Counted from the stretch's first letter, positions 33,734-43,027 are shown. The stretch: DNA of 48,369 bases from Anaerolineae bacterium (GCA_025060615.1 JANXBS010000003.1:1-48369); one strand, 5' to 3'. Notes: generated by a model not told the origin, from the letters alone. A program made the numbers and translations.

Positions 33734-36700
33734 GTGACGTTGCCATCCATATCTCTCCCGGGCGCGGCGCGTCGAAGATGGGCGGCGGGATTGTTAGCGC
33801 TGGTAGGGCTAGCTGCTGCTGCCCAATGGGTGTTGAGCCATCGCGGTTTGCCGGCACCATTGGCTGTTCTACCTGGTCTGGAGCGTATGCACGAATGGCC
33901 AGGATGGGCAGGCCTAGCGCTCTATGCGCTGGCCCTGGCCGTGCTGTTGGCCCTTCTTTCGGATCGCTCAATCGAGGCGGGCCACCAACCGACGCAGCTT
34001 GACTTGTGGAAGGAGATCGCCTTTGTGGCAATTGTGGTGGCGCTGGCTAGTTGGACCCGGCTGTATCGCTTGGAGGAGGTGCCTCCAGGCTTGGAGTTGG
34101 AGGAGGCTAAGGCTGCTCGCCGAGCGCTAGAGATCCTCCGCGGCGTCTGGCCTTGGCCCTGGCAGATGGCTGAGGCTGGGATCTCCTGGGCTTATGTGTA
34201 CTATGTTTCCCTGTTTTATTGGCTGTTGGGACCTAGCTACTTGACGGTCAAGTTGCCAGCCGTAGTCGGCAGCGTCCTAGCGGTGATCCCCCTTTATCTG
34301 TTGGCGCGTGAGATGATGCGACCTGCGGTAGCTGTCGCAGTGATCGCGCTGTATGCTACCTCTAGGTGGGGCATGAACGTCGCCCGTTGGGGGCATGTCC
34401 ACGCGCTGACGCCATTGCTCGTCTCGCTGGTTTTTTGGCTGACATGGCGGGCCGTGCATACTGGCCGTCGGCGTTACTGGATCGCCGGTGGGCTGGCGAT
34501 GGGGCTGAGCCAGTACGGTGATCCCACCGCGCGGGCCATCCCCATTGTGGTCACATTGTTCATCCTGTGGCGGGCGGTCTCGCCCAGGGGGTATCTGACC
34601 CAGCATTGGCGGTTCGTATGGCTGTTCTACGGGTTGGCGTTGCTGATCTGGGCGCCGCTGGGCTGGTCCCTGGCGACTGAGCCACCTCCTCTGGCCCGAC
34701 TTGAGGGGCCAGCCTTGTTTCTGGAGGACGTGTCCACAGTAACCCAGGCGGGGCAGAAGCCGACTTGGACGCTAGGGACCGCTTGGGAGAACCTGCTAGC
34801 GTATGCTCAGTCGTTTCACTACCGTGGCGATCTCGATCCGCGCCGGAATCTGGTAGGCGCACCGCAGCTCGAGGGGATCACCGCTGCCCTGCTGGTGATC
34901 GGCTTGGGCTATGCGGTGGCCCGCGCGCGCAGGCCTGGCCCGGCCTTTCTGCTGATCTGGTGTAGCGTCTTCCTAGCGATGGGAGTTCTGGCCCCGAATG
35001 CACCCGATTCCCTGCAGGTATACGGTTTGCTTCCCGCTTTCCTCCTGCTCTGCGGATTGGCTTTGGACGTATTGTGGGATGCATGGCAGCGGGTAGATCC
35101 ACTCTCGGCGGAGCATCTAGCTTCGATAGTATTGCTGGCTGTAGTAATTTGGGCCGGGCTGGACGGGACGACCACGTACTTTAGCCGCCAAGGGTGGCAG
35201 CCGGGCACCTGGGAGGCGTTCCACGCGGCGCAGACGCAGGCAGCACGCTATCTGCGACAAATCATTGGTTCCGCCGGCAGGATTTCTGTCGCGTCGCCGA
35301 CGGCATGGCGTGTGATCCTCAGCCGCGGGCTGTTCGGCTCTGTCCCTGTTCAGGTGCTCAACCCGGGCCTAGCTACTGAGCGCCTGAGCCTAGCCGATCA
35401 GGTGCCGCTTCTCCCCGAGGTCACTGGGGACGTGGTCTACCTTGTCGAGCCAGGCTGGGAGCCGGCGGCTGACCTCCTGCAGCGCTACTACCCCGAGAGC
35501 TGGCGGGAGCTGGTGCGTAGTCCGTTGGGTGCTCCCCTGTTCACAGCGTTGGTGATCCCGGCTGAGGCCATTGCTCGTCGAGGACTGCACGCCTCGTTCT
35601 GGGCGGGGACGATGATGGCCGGGCCACCACTCATGGAGCTACCGGTCGTGGACGCCCTGGCCGATCCACCTGCGCCGCTGCCCACGTCGCTGCCGATGCC
35701 CTACGCGGAACGCCTGACCGGTGGCCTCCGCATCACCCAGGCAGGGAGCTATCGCTTCCGGCTAGGCCCCTCCAACAAAAAGACATGGCTGTACCTGAAC
35801 GACATCCTGGTAGCTTCAACGGAAGGGGCGGCCGGGGGCTCGGCCGCATCAGGGCGCTGGACGAGGGACAGCGTTGCGCTATGGCTGCCCGAAGGCGTGA
35901 TCCCGCTGCGCATGGAGCGGGTGATCTCGGAGACGACTGGGTTGCCCCCTTGGCGCGTCGAGTGGCTGCCGCCAGGGGCGGAAGCGTGGTCCCCCCTGCC
36001 CTCCGATCGCTTGCTACCGATCACGCCGCCGAGAGGGCTGGTTGCCGCCTACTATGAGGGTGATCGCTTTTGGGGCCAGCCGGCACGCCTCATATCGGAT
36101 CCGTTGCTGCTTCCAGATAACCTGGGTGGTGACAACGCCTATGCCGTCCGCTGGCTAGGGTCTCTGTACGCCGAACAGCCGGGGCAATATTGGTTCCGCC
36201 TGTGGGCCGGCGGTGCAGCCCGGCTGTATGTGGGACGCCATCTGGTGGTGGACGATAGGCAATTAGGGGACTTCTCCGCCCGGATGGGCGCCATCTCGTT
36301 AGACGTGGGGTGGGTGCCGCTGGAGATCCTTTACGCCGGCTATGGCGAATCGGATACGCTGGAGATCGAGTGGTTGCCGCCGGGAGGAGCCTGGCAACCG
36401 CTGCGCCAGGCGGCCTTCAGCTGGGACCAAGCGAGCGTGATGCAAGCTTGGTCACCATTGCCGGCGTCCTCGCTGGTGGCGATCCCGGCGTTTGCTGGCG
36501 GTCCGGCAGGCGAGGCTCGTGAGCGGCTGGGCGAGCTGACGCCAGTGGATTGGTCGTTCCAAGATGAGCGATGGCCCGAACCGCAGCGCGGCGTCAACTT
36601 TCAGGGTCGGCTGCTGAAGCTCGGTGACGTGGTATACGATGACGGTATCGGCGCGTTCGGGCCGGGCGAGCTCGTGTTCGATCTGCAGGGCGCTTACACG

Positions 36701-36943
36701 CGGCTGCAAGGGGCGGCCGGCGTGGATCGTGACACCATCGGAGATGGAGTAGCATGGTTTGAAGTGGAGCTAGACGGGCGAGTGATTTGGGAGAGCGGCC
36801 CCTGCTCGGTTCGTGATCCGGCGCTGAACTTTGACCTGGATGTGCGCGGTGGTAACACGCTGGTCCTGCGTACCCGGGAGGGAGAACCAGCCGGCAGCAG
36901 TGACGCGGTAGATTGGGTGAATTTACGTTTAATAGCCCGATGA
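33734..36943 (+). CDS. GT39-like membrane glycosyltransferase with PA14-like and NPCBM-like domains
   Basis: A 1,069-residue multidomain protein. Residues 1 to about 480 hold a dozen or so membrane segments of the GT-C (GT39/ArnT/PMT-like) type. The first outer loop reads PPGLELEEAKAARRALEIL, the position where relatives have an Asp-Glu pair; here the acid pair is Glu-Glu. A soluble extracytoplasmic part follows, with two PA14-like sandwiches (about 616-765 and 767-900, each with a YRFRL or YWFRL strand and a WLPPG end) and a C-terminal NPCBM-like module (about 933-1,069, GVNFQGRLLKLGDVVYDDGI then DWVNLRLI). Both added domains usually bind glycans. It probably moves a sugar from a polyprenol donor to an outer target. 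GTG 33,734 has GGGAGG upstream. A terminator follows. Confidence 0.85.
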   Translation: MTLPSISLPGAARRRWAAGLLALVGLAAAAQWVLSHRGLPAPLAVLPGLERMHEWPGWAGLALYALALAVLLALLSDRSIEAGHQPTQLDLWKEIAFVAIVVALASWTRLYRLEEVPPGLELEEAKAARRALEILRGVWPWPWQMAEAGISWAYVYYVSLFYWLLGPSYLTVKLPAVVGSVLAVIPLYLLAREMMRPAVAVAVIALYATSRWGMNVARWGHVHALTPLLVSLVFWLTWRAVHTGRRRYWIAGGLAMGLSQYGDPTARAIPIVVTLFILWRAVSPRGYLTQHWRFVWLFYGLALLIWAPLGWSLATEPPPLARLEGPALFLEDVSTVTQAGQKPTWTLGTAWENLLAYAQSFHYRGDLDPRRNLVGAPQLEGITAALLVIGLGYAVARARRPGPAFLLIWCSVFLAMGVLAPNAPDSLQVYGLLPAFLLLCGLALDVLWDAWQRVDPLSAEHLASIVLLAVVIWAGLDGTTTYFSRQGWQPGTWEAFHAAQTQAARYLRQIIGSAGRISVASPTAWRVILSRGLFGSVPVQVLNPGLATERLSLADQVPLLPEVTGDVVYLVEPGWEPAADLLQRYYPESWRELVRSPLGAPLFTALVIPAEAIARRGLHASFWAGTMMAGPPLMELPVVDALADPPAPLPTSLPMPYAERLTGGLRITQAGSYRFRLGPSNKKTWLYLNDILVASTEGAAGGSAASGRWTRDSVALWLPEGVIPLRMERVISETTGLPPWRVEWLPPGAEAWSPLPSDRLLPITPPRGLVAAYYEGDRFWGQPARLISDPLLLPDNLGGDNAYAVRWLGSLYAEQPGQYWFRLWAGGAARLYVGRHLVVDDRQLGDFSARMGAISLDVGWVPLEILYAGYGESDTLEIEWLPPGGAWQPLRQAAFSWDQASVMQAWSPLPASSLVAIPAFAGGPAGEARERLGELTPVDWSFQDERWPEPQRGVNFQGRLLKLGDVVYDDGIGAFGPGELVFDLQGAYTRLQGAAGVDRDTIGDGVAWFEVELDGRVIWESGPCSVRDPALNFDLDVRGGNTLVLRTREGEPAGSSDAVDWVNLRLIAR

Positions 36944-36967
36944 TCCTCCTCTTCGCCAGGACAATGC

Positions 36968-36991
36968 CCTCGCCTGCCTAGCGGGGTTTTT
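36968..36991 (+). terminator. Rho-independent terminator after the GT39-PA14-NPCBM gene
   Basis: CCTCGC (36,968-36,973) pairs with GCGGGG (36,981-36,986), six pairs with one G-U, 7-base loop, followed by TTTTT (36,987-36,991). Confidence 0.7.
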
Positions 36992-37028
36992 CCGAACAGG
37001 TCCTAAGCGCGAGCTCGCTAACCCTCTT

Positions 37029-39002
37029 ATGGATACAGGAAAATCACTAGTGCTGTTGCGGTTGGGGCTTCTCACGATCGCGCTAACAGCAGGTGTGGTG
37101 GGCCTCGCGACGAATCGTGTCCTACCGCTATTGGCGGCGTTGGCTTTAGGAGCCCTGGCTTTTTACGGTCAAAACGAGCCTTCGGATCCACTCGATGTGG
37201 CCTCTCTTCCTTCGGCTTCGAAGGTCCTCTGGGCCTGGCTGGTGGGTCATCGCGCGCTCACGTTGGGAGTGATGGCGGCAATAGCCAGCGGACTGGCATC
37301 TTGGCTTGCCAGGCGCGGGGAGTGGAGCCCCACAGCCCACAGCCTGTGGGCGCTCTCGCTGGTCTTAATCGGGATGGCGGCGCTGGTTCACGACCACGTT
37401 CGTCTTCAGCCCAGCCTGAGCATGGCCGCGTTGCGCCGTCGAGAGGTGATGTTGGAGCTCGGGGTGATAGCCGCGGTGACAGCGGTGGGGTTTGTCTTGC
37501 GCGCATATGAGCTGGCGCATTTTCCGCCGCCAATGCACGGCGATGAAGGCGAGATGGGGTTGATGGCTCTGCAGATCCTGGAAGGTCCGGGCCGACTGCC
37601 GCTTTTCGTCACGGGCTGGCTAGACCATCCTACCCTCTTCCACTATCTTCAAGCGGCCTCGATGGCTATCTTCGGCAGGGATGAGGTGGGGCTTAGGATG
37701 CTGTCGGCGATCTTTGGCTCAGCGTGCGTGCCGTTGATCTACTGGATCGGACGCGTGGGATGGGGAAGGTTAGCGGGGTTCACAGCGGCGTGGTTGATGG
37801 CCGTCTCCCATCTGCACATCCACTTCAGCCGCATCGGCCTCAACAACATCGAGAGCGTGTTCGGCATGACCCTGTTCATGTGGTTGCTAACTCTGATCTG
37901 GGAACGCGGCGAACGCGAGCAGAAGGCGATAGCTCCGTTACGGCTTTTTGTGGGCGCGGGGCTGGTGGCGGGACTCAGCCAGTATCTCTACTATGGGTCT
38001 CGCCTGATCCCCGTGGTGGCCACACCTCTGTTGCTGGTTCTCTGGTTGCGGAAGCGGGCGAACCCCGGCCAGCTCCTGGCGCTAGCATCGGCCGCGTTGA
38101 TCGCGTTTGCCCCGCTGGGAGGGTTTTACCTGAACCATTGGGCCTCCTTTATGAACCGCATGCGAGGGGTCAGCGTGTTCCAAGCGGAGAATCTGAAGCA
38201 CACCCTCGGCCCGAATGCGGCTTGGCCGACGGACTTACCGGTGCTGCTCAAGGTGCAGGTGGAGCGGAACCTTCGCTTCTTTGTGCGCGATGGCGATGCC
38301 TCTTCATTCTATCTGCGCGATATCCCTGCTTTCGATGGGTTAACCGTCGTTCTGCTCTGGTTGGGATTGGGCGCGGCGTTGACACGGGTTCGCCGCTACC
38401 ACGAGCTTGCATTGCTGTCATGGTTCGGCGTGGGAATACTCTTCGCGGGGATCCTTACCATTGACTCGCCCAACGCGCCGCGTCTGATCGTCATAGCGCC
38501 TTCTGTCTATCTGCTGGGCGGCGTGTTCGTCCACCGCGCCCGACAACTCCTGACCGATATCACCCGTGTCCGCTTAGATGAAGTTGGGGCTCTGATTCTG
38601 GGGATAGGGATGGCGCTGACCTTGCTGACGAACGTCTATCTCTACTTCGTAGACTACGCGCGCAAAGCGCCTAACCTAGCGCCAATCATGGTCGCCCGTG
38701 AGATATCAGTGGAGCCGGAGCGATACCAGGCGTATCTCATAGGCTCGCCGATCCTGTTTGCGGAGCACGGGGTGATCCGATTTGTGGCGCGCCGCGCCCA
38801 CGTCCGCAACCTCGATGACCCCAACGCGTTGTCGCCCCCTGACTTTCAGAAGCAAGGGCTGTTGGTAATCGCGCTGGCACATCGGGCCGATGAGCTCCAA
38901 GCGGTGGAGGCGCGCTTTCCAGGTGGCGTGATCACCTCGTATTCGGACCCGCTGGGACGCTTGATCTACGTCGCCTATCGCGTCCCTCCGCAAACGCAAT
39001 AA
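37029..39002 (+). CDS. GT39/ArnT-like membrane glycosyltransferase
   Basis: A 657-residue polytopic membrane protein with about 13 hydrophobic segments and a small C-terminal outer domain. The first large outer loop has the catalytic pattern HFPPPMHGDEGEMGLMALQIL with an Asp-Glu pair, and further on GWLDHPTLFHYLQ, both typical of the dolichyl-phosphate-mannose and ArnT-type transferases in this phylum. It likely uses a polyprenyl-phosphate sugar to glycosylate a surface molecule. The chosen ATG 37,029 lacks a Shine-Dalgarno site; a GTG at 37,050 preceded by AGGAAA is an alternative. It is a second, simpler relative of its upstream neighbour, but the terminator between them suggests a separate transcript. 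Confidence 0.87.
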   Translation: MDTGKSLVLLRLGLLTIALTAGVVGLATNRVLPLLAALALGALAFYGQNEPSDPLDVASLPSASKVLWAWLVGHRALTLGVMAAIASGLASWLARRGEWSPTAHSLWALSLVLIGMAALVHDHVRLQPSLSMAALRRREVMLELGVIAAVTAVGFVLRAYELAHFPPPMHGDEGEMGLMALQILEGPGRLPLFVTGWLDHPTLFHYLQAASMAIFGRDEVGLRMLSAIFGSACVPLIYWIGRVGWGRLAGFTAAWLMAVSHLHIHFSRIGLNNIESVFGMTLFMWLLTLIWERGEREQKAIAPLRLFVGAGLVAGLSQYLYYGSRLIPVVATPLLLVLWLRKRANPGQLLALASAALIAFAPLGGFYLNHWASFMNRMRGVSVFQAENLKHTLGPNAAWPTDLPVLLKVQVERNLRFFVRDGDASSFYLRDIPAFDGLTVVLLWLGLGAALTRVRRYHELALLSWFGVGILFAGILTIDSPNAPRLIVIAPSVYLLGGVFVHRARQLLTDITRVRLDEVGALILGIGMALTLLTNVYLYFVDYARKAPNLAPIMVAREISVEPERYQAYLIGSPILFAEHGVIRFVARRAHVRNLDDPNALSPPDFQKQGLLVIALAHRADELQAVEARFPGGVITSYSDPLGRLIYVAYRVPPQTQ

Positions 39003-39023
39003 GGCGCGGAGCTACTTATTCAG

Positions 39024-39051
39024 ATATCATAGATTGAAAAACTTATGATAT
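39024..39051. repeat. Inverted repeat, 8-bp arms, 12-base spacer
   Basis: ATATCATA (39,024-39,031) and TATGATAT (39,044-39,051) are exact inverse complements. The repeat lies 22 bp after the GT39 stop in AT-rich DNA. It has no T-run, so a protein-binding site is as likely as a terminator. Confidence 0.45.
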
Positions 39052-39103
39052 GAGATGGTCCACCAACTGGTTGACATTTTAAAAAGTTGGATAGGGTTGT
39101 CAG

Positions 39104-39133
39104 AGATCTTCCTTAATTTAATATGGAAGGTCT
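39104..39133. repeat. Inverted repeat, 9-bp arms, 12-base spacer
   Basis: AGATCTTCC (39,104-39,112) pairs with GGAAGGTCT (39,125-39,133), eight exact pairs and one G-U. The spacer is 12 bases, as in the repeat at 39,024. It is just upstream of the -35 box at 39,143. Confidence 0.45.
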
Positions 39134-39142
39134 GTTAGAGGA

Positions 39143-39172
39143 TTGACGGATGGATTGAGTTTGTGTTACACT
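39143..39172 (+). promoter_or_regulatory. Candidate promoter of the Dpp/Opp-type importer operon
   Basis: TTGACG (39,143-39,148), an 18-bp spacer and TACACT (39,167-39,172). It leaves a leader of about 55 bases before ATG 39,233. Another TTGACA at 39,071 has no good -10. Confidence 0.5.
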
Positions 39173-39204
39173 TAACTTAGAAGTGAGCCTGCCTGCCGTA
39201 ACCG

Positions 39205-39221
39205 TTGTTGACTCTCAACAA
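39205..39221 (+). promoter_or_regulatory. Small hairpin beside the binding-protein ribosome site
   Basis: TTGTTGA-CTC-TCAACAA is a perfect 7-bp inverted repeat. Its last two bases are the first two of the AAGGAGGTG ribosome site (39,220-39,228), so the stem stands against the site and could stabilise the 5' end of the message or tune initiation. Confidence 0.4.
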
Positions 39222-39232
39222 GGAGGTGGACT

Positions 39233-41005
39233 ATGCAAAGGCTAAGCCGCCGTGATTTTCTGCGTCTGTCCGCTCTGACTACTGGCAGCGCAATCCTGGC
39301 AGCCTGTGTGCCTCCGACTGCGCCTCCTGCTGCACTGCCCGCAGCACCTGCGGAAAAGCCCGCTCCTGCTGTGCCTGCGGTGAGCGCGGAATTACCGGTG
39401 CCACGTGAAGAGGCGGTTATCATCAACGAAACCGCCATCTTCACTGTCTTCGGCACGTGGAACCCCTTCCCACCCAACGCGCTCGGCTATGGCGCCTGGC
39501 AAGCCGCTATCGAACACCTCTTCTATATCAACTGGGCGACGGGCGAGTTCATCAATTGGCTGGCGGAAGGCTATGAGTACAACGATGACTTCACTCAGAT
39601 GACGGTCAAGACCCGACCAGAAGCCCAATGGAACGATGGTACCCCCTTCACTACGGCCGATATCGAGTTCACCGTCAACATGGTGAAGTCAAATACAGCT
39701 CTGTGGTACGGGGCAACGATGGCGCAGTGGGTGGATAATGTGGAAACCCCTGACCCACACACCATCGTGTTCCATTTGACCAAGCCCAATCCGCGTTTCC
39801 ATATGAACTTTGCGCAGGCCTGGGGCTTCCCAGTGATGGCCAAGCACGTATGGGAAGGGCAAGACCCCCTCACCTTCAAGAATCATCCTCCCGTGTTCAC
39901 TGGGCCGTATAAGCTCTTCCAGGAGCTCCCAGATCGCCGCATGGTCATCTGGGAGCGTAACGAGAACTATTGGGGCAAGAGCCGTGGCTACTTCCCCGGG
40001 CCGAAGTACTACATTTACCAGACCAGCCCCCCACCCGAGGCCGAGATCGCCGATCTGCAGAACAACCTGATTGATCACGCCCACTCGTACACCACGGACA
40101 AACAACTCCTCGAGCGGTCGAAGGAGCTGAACCCCAAAGTAGTGCTGGCCCCCTGGCGCGACCCGTGCCCGCGCGGCATCTGGTTTAACTGCGCCAAGTA
40201 TCCGCTGAGCCGGCCGGAAGTGCGATGGGCGATCCATCATTGCGTTAACAAGGAGAAGGCTGCTAATGTGCTTTTCCCCTGGCCTACTGTCCCGGCACGC
40301 TACCCTTGGGCTGATTGGGATGGCAACAAGAAGTACGAGTACGAGGACATCCTGAGTGAGTTCGACATCTCCTTCGATCCCCAGAAGGGGGCCAAGATCC
40401 TGGACGATCTGGGCTTCAAGCCGGGTCCCGATGGCATTCGCGTGGATGACCGGGGTAACCGGATGTCGTTCACCATCCTCGTACCCCAGGTGGCGGTGAC
40501 AGGTGAGTATCCTATCGCCCAGGACTTGGCCGAGGAGCTCAGAAAGATCGGCGTGGAAGCCACTGTGAAGTGGACCGAGATGGCTCCATTTGACGAGGCT
40601 ACTTCCACGGGGAATTTCGACATCACCTCCCACTGGTTCTGCGGCAACTGGGCGGAGCCGCCGATGACCTTCACTGATTGGCAAGCCCAACGCATTAAGC
40701 CCATCGGCGAGCGGGCCACTGAGGGGAACTGGGTGCGCCTCAACGATCCAGAGCTGACCGAGGTGGTGCAGAAGATGGAGGTGATGAGCCCTGATGATCC
40801 GGCCATTGTGGAGCTCTATCGCCAGGCCTTCCGGCTGTACATGAAGAACATGCCCGGTATCCCTGTGGTGCAGACGACCTTCGTCATGCCCTTCAACACC
40901 ACTTACTGGACCGGGTGGCCAGAGGAAGGTAACATCTACGCAGTGCCCTTCACCTGGTGGCCAGAGTTCAAGTTTGTGCTGTTCAACCTTAAGAAGGCAA
41001 CGTGA
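39233..41005 (+). CDS. Dpp/Opp-type ABC transporter solute-binding lipoprotein (family 5)
   Basis: A 590-residue exported lipoprotein. The N terminus SRRDFLRLSAL is a twin-arginine signal ending in a LAAC lipobox (Cys at about 25), then an Ala/Pro linker to about residue 60. The body is a family-5 binding protein: LAEGYEYNDDFTQMTVKTRPEAQWNDGTPFTTADIEFT, given here in parts as WNDGTPFTTAD and HPPVFTGPYKL, and a C-terminal lobe with MPGIPVVQTTF. Such proteins bind peptides or, in many thermophiles, oligosaccharides, so the substrate is open. ATG 39,233 follows a perfect AAGGAGGTG. It is first in a five-gene importer operon and is followed by a hairpin that may lower expression of the permeases. 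Confidence 0.94.
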   Translation: MQRLSRRDFLRLSALTTGSAILAACVPPTAPPAALPAAPAEKPAPAVPAVSAELPVPREEAVIINETAIFTVFGTWNPFPPNALGYGAWQAAIEHLFYINWATGEFINWLAEGYEYNDDFTQMTVKTRPEAQWNDGTPFTTADIEFTVNMVKSNTALWYGATMAQWVDNVETPDPHTIVFHLTKPNPRFHMNFAQAWGFPVMAKHVWEGQDPLTFKNHPPVFTGPYKLFQELPDRRMVIWERNENYWGKSRGYFPGPKYYIYQTSPPPEAEIADLQNNLIDHAHSYTTDKQLLERSKELNPKVVLAPWRDPCPRGIWFNCAKYPLSRPEVRWAIHHCVNKEKAANVLFPWPTVPARYPWADWDGNKKYEYEDILSEFDISFDPQKGAKILDDLGFKPGPDGIRVDDRGNRMSFTILVPQVAVTGEYPIAQDLAEELRKIGVEATVKWTEMAPFDEATSTGNFDITSHWFCGNWAEPPMTFTDWQAQRIKPIGERATEGNWVRLNDPELTEVVQKMEVMSPDDPAIVELYRQAFRLYMKNMPGIPVVQTTFVMPFNTTYWTGWPEEGNIYAVPFTWWPEFKFVLFNLKKAT

Positions 41006-41061
41006 GTCACCAACTCTGATTGAGGCTTATATCGTTTCATCGGGGTTTCACGTTATGGAAG

Positions 41062-41109
41062 GGCGGGCGGCAACGGGTTCCGGGTTGTCGCCCGCCTTGT
41101 TGTCTGTTT
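41062..41109 (+). terminator. Hairpin between binding-protein and permease genes (partial terminator)
   Basis: GGCGGGCGGCAAC (41,062-41,074) pairs with GTTGTCGCCCGCC (41,084-41,096): 13 pairs with one G-U, 9-base loop, then a T-rich tail TTGTTGTCTGTTT. It could stop part of the transcripts, giving more binding protein than permease, or protect the upstream message from decay. Confidence 0.65.
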
Positions 41110-41141
41110 CCAAATTGCGGAGGTGAAGGAGGGAGTACTTT

Positions 41142-42167
41142 ATGGCGTCAAGGCACCCGGTCTTGATGTACCTGCTAAAGCGGATCGCGGTCTATCTGAT
41201 TACCGTCTGGGGGGCGTTTACCGTGGCTTTTGTCTTCTTTCGTCTTGTGCCCGGAGATCCTATCGGCAGCTTTGCGGCCTCCATGATGCAGCGATATGGT
41301 CAACGGATCCAGGACGCCGAGGCCATGATCCAGGCTTACCGCCAAATGCTGGGATTGGATGGGAGCCTGTTCCATCAATATATCCGTTATCTCAGCAATG
41401 TGTTCCTGCACCTCAACTTCGGGCCGTCCTTGATCGCCTTTCCCACGCCAGCCATTGAGCACATCCTGCGCGCCCTCCCCTGGACGATTGGGCTGCTTGG
41501 CCTCTCTACTGTGATCGCCTGGACGCTCGGCTTCGTAATTGGCGGCCTGGTCGGCTTCCGCCGCGATTCGCCGATCTCCGCCACGCTAACCAACCTGGCC
41601 ATCGTCCTTTCGCAGATTCCGCCTTACTTTATGGCCTTGGCTCTGCTTTTCCTATTAGCGTACTCGCTCCAGTGGCTGCCCACCCGAGGAGCCTATGCTG
41701 CTAACGTCACGCCTGCCCTGAATTGGGCATTCATAGCGAGCGTGATCCGGCATGGGACACTGCCGGCCCTCTCCATCATTTTCATCTCCGTGTCGGGCTG
41801 GCTCATCTCCACCCGGTCCCTGGTGATCTCGATCTTGGGCGAGGATTACCTGTTGTTCGCGGAGGCCAAAGGGCTAAAGAGGGGATGGATCCTCACGCGA
41901 TACGTGTTGCGCAACGCCATGCTACCCCAGGTGACAGGCCTGGCCATGTCGCTGGGGTTCGTGATGAACGGCTTCTTTCTGGTGGAATGGGTTTTCAATT
42001 ACCCCGGCCTGGGCACCCTCTTTCTCAATGCCATCGGCATGTTGGACTACAACGTCGTCCAGGGGATCGTGTTGATGTCCATCACTGTGATCTTGACGGC
42101 GACCCTGTTGATTGACCTGTTGCTGCCCTTGGTGGACCCGCGAGTACGGATGGGAGGTTCCCGATGA
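41142..42167 (+). CDS. Dpp/Opp-type ABC permease, DppB-like
   Basis: A 341-residue membrane protein with six hydrophobic segments. The N-terminal loop RLVPGDPIGSF is the DppB/OppB signature, and the C-terminal EAA-type loop EAKGLKRGWILTRYVLRNAMLP docks to the ATPases, given here as EAKGLKRGW and RNAMLPQVT. The family ending DPRVR is present. ATG 41,142 follows GGAGGGAG. It overlaps the next permease gene by ATGA. Confidence 0.95.
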   Translation: MASRHPVLMYLLKRIAVYLITVWGAFTVAFVFFRLVPGDPIGSFAASMMQRYGQRIQDAEAMIQAYRQMLGLDGSLFHQYIRYLSNVFLHLNFGPSLIAFPTPAIEHILRALPWTIGLLGLSTVIAWTLGFVIGGLVGFRRDSPISATLTNLAIVLSQIPPYFMALALLFLLAYSLQWLPTRGAYAANVTPALNWAFIASVIRHGTLPALSIIFISVSGWLISTRSLVISILGEDYLLFAEAKGLKRGWILTRYVLRNAMLPQVTGLAMSLGFVMNGFFLVEWVFNYPGLGTLFLNAIGMLDYNVVQGIVLMSITVILTATLLIDLLLPLVDPRVRMGGSR

Positions 42168-43027
42168 GCCTGAAAGACGCATGGCGACGAAGCGGATATT
42201 TTCGAGTGGGGATTGTCCTCTTCGGCTTTCTGGCGCTGATTGGCTTGGCCCAGCCATGGCTGAATCGCCTGTTGATCGGCGACATCAACCCGGTCACCAT
42301 GGGATCGTTCCAAGCGTACCTGCCCATCTCGCGGGAGCACTGGCTGGGTACCGACCGTTGGGGGAGGGACTGGATGGCCCAGTTGCTGCTGGGGTTGCGC
42401 TATTCGCTGCTGATCGGCGCGTTAGCCGGCATCGTAGCAACGCTCATCGGCATCTTCTTCGGCTTCGTGGCTGGCTATAAGGGAGGGGCTGTAGACGGCC
42501 TGCTGCGCACCGCTACCGATATGGTATTGGTGATCCCGAGCTGGCCGCTGCTGGTGACCCTCTCCGCCTATATTACCCGACTGACCATCCCGGTCATGGC
42601 TCTACTCTTGGCCGCCTTTAGCTGGCCCTGGGCCGCGCGTACCATCCGTTCCCAGGTGCTGAGCCTCAAAGGGCGACCATATGTGGACCTGGCCATCGCC
42701 ACGGGCATGCGCGACATGGAGATCATCTTCACCGAGATCCTGCCCAACCTCCTGCCCTATCTGGGTGTCAGCCTGGCCAGCAGCATGGTGGGCGCGATCC
42801 TGGCCGAGGTCGGGCTGGAGCTGATCGGATTGGGGCCGGGCGACATCACGACGCTGGGCCTGATGATCAACTGGACCATGCGATGGGGCGCCCTTGCCCT
42901 GGGGAAATGGCAAATGGTCTTCGCCCCGGTGCTGTGCCTGGTCCTCATCTTCCTCTCGCTTAATCTGATCAACATCGGCCTGGAGCAGGCTTATAACCCC
43001 CGTCTGCGGGAGGTCACGGGAGCGTAG
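42164..43027 (+). CDS. Dpp/Opp-type ABC permease, DppC-like
   Basis: A 287-residue membrane protein with six hydrophobic segments. HWLGTDRWGRDWMAQLLLG near residues 60-78 is the DppC/OppC hallmark (LGTD-x-x-GRD), and the docking loop has the pattern IATGMRDMEIIFTEILPNL. ATG 42,164 overlaps the DppB-like stop by four bases, so translation is coupled. It forms the channel with its neighbour. Confidence 0.95.
   Translation: MSLKDAWRRSGYFRVGIVLFGFLALIGLAQPWLNRLLIGDINPVTMGSFQAYLPISREHWLGTDRWGRDWMAQLLLGLRYSLLIGALAGIVATLIGIFFGFVAGYKGGAVDGLLRTATDMVLVIPSWPLLVTLSAYITRLTIPVMALLLAAFSWPWAARTIRSQVLSLKGRPYVDLAIATGMRDMEIIFTEILPNLLPYLGVSLASSMVGAILAEVGLELIGLGPGDITTLGLMINWTMRWGALALGKWQMVFAPVLCLVLIFLSLNLINIGLEQAYNPRLREVTGA

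Noticed and set aside
39689-40690. 333-codon minus-strand frame inside the Dpp-type binding-protein gene
   Set aside because: It is a shadow of a well-supported gene in GC-rich DNA; no start site or domain.
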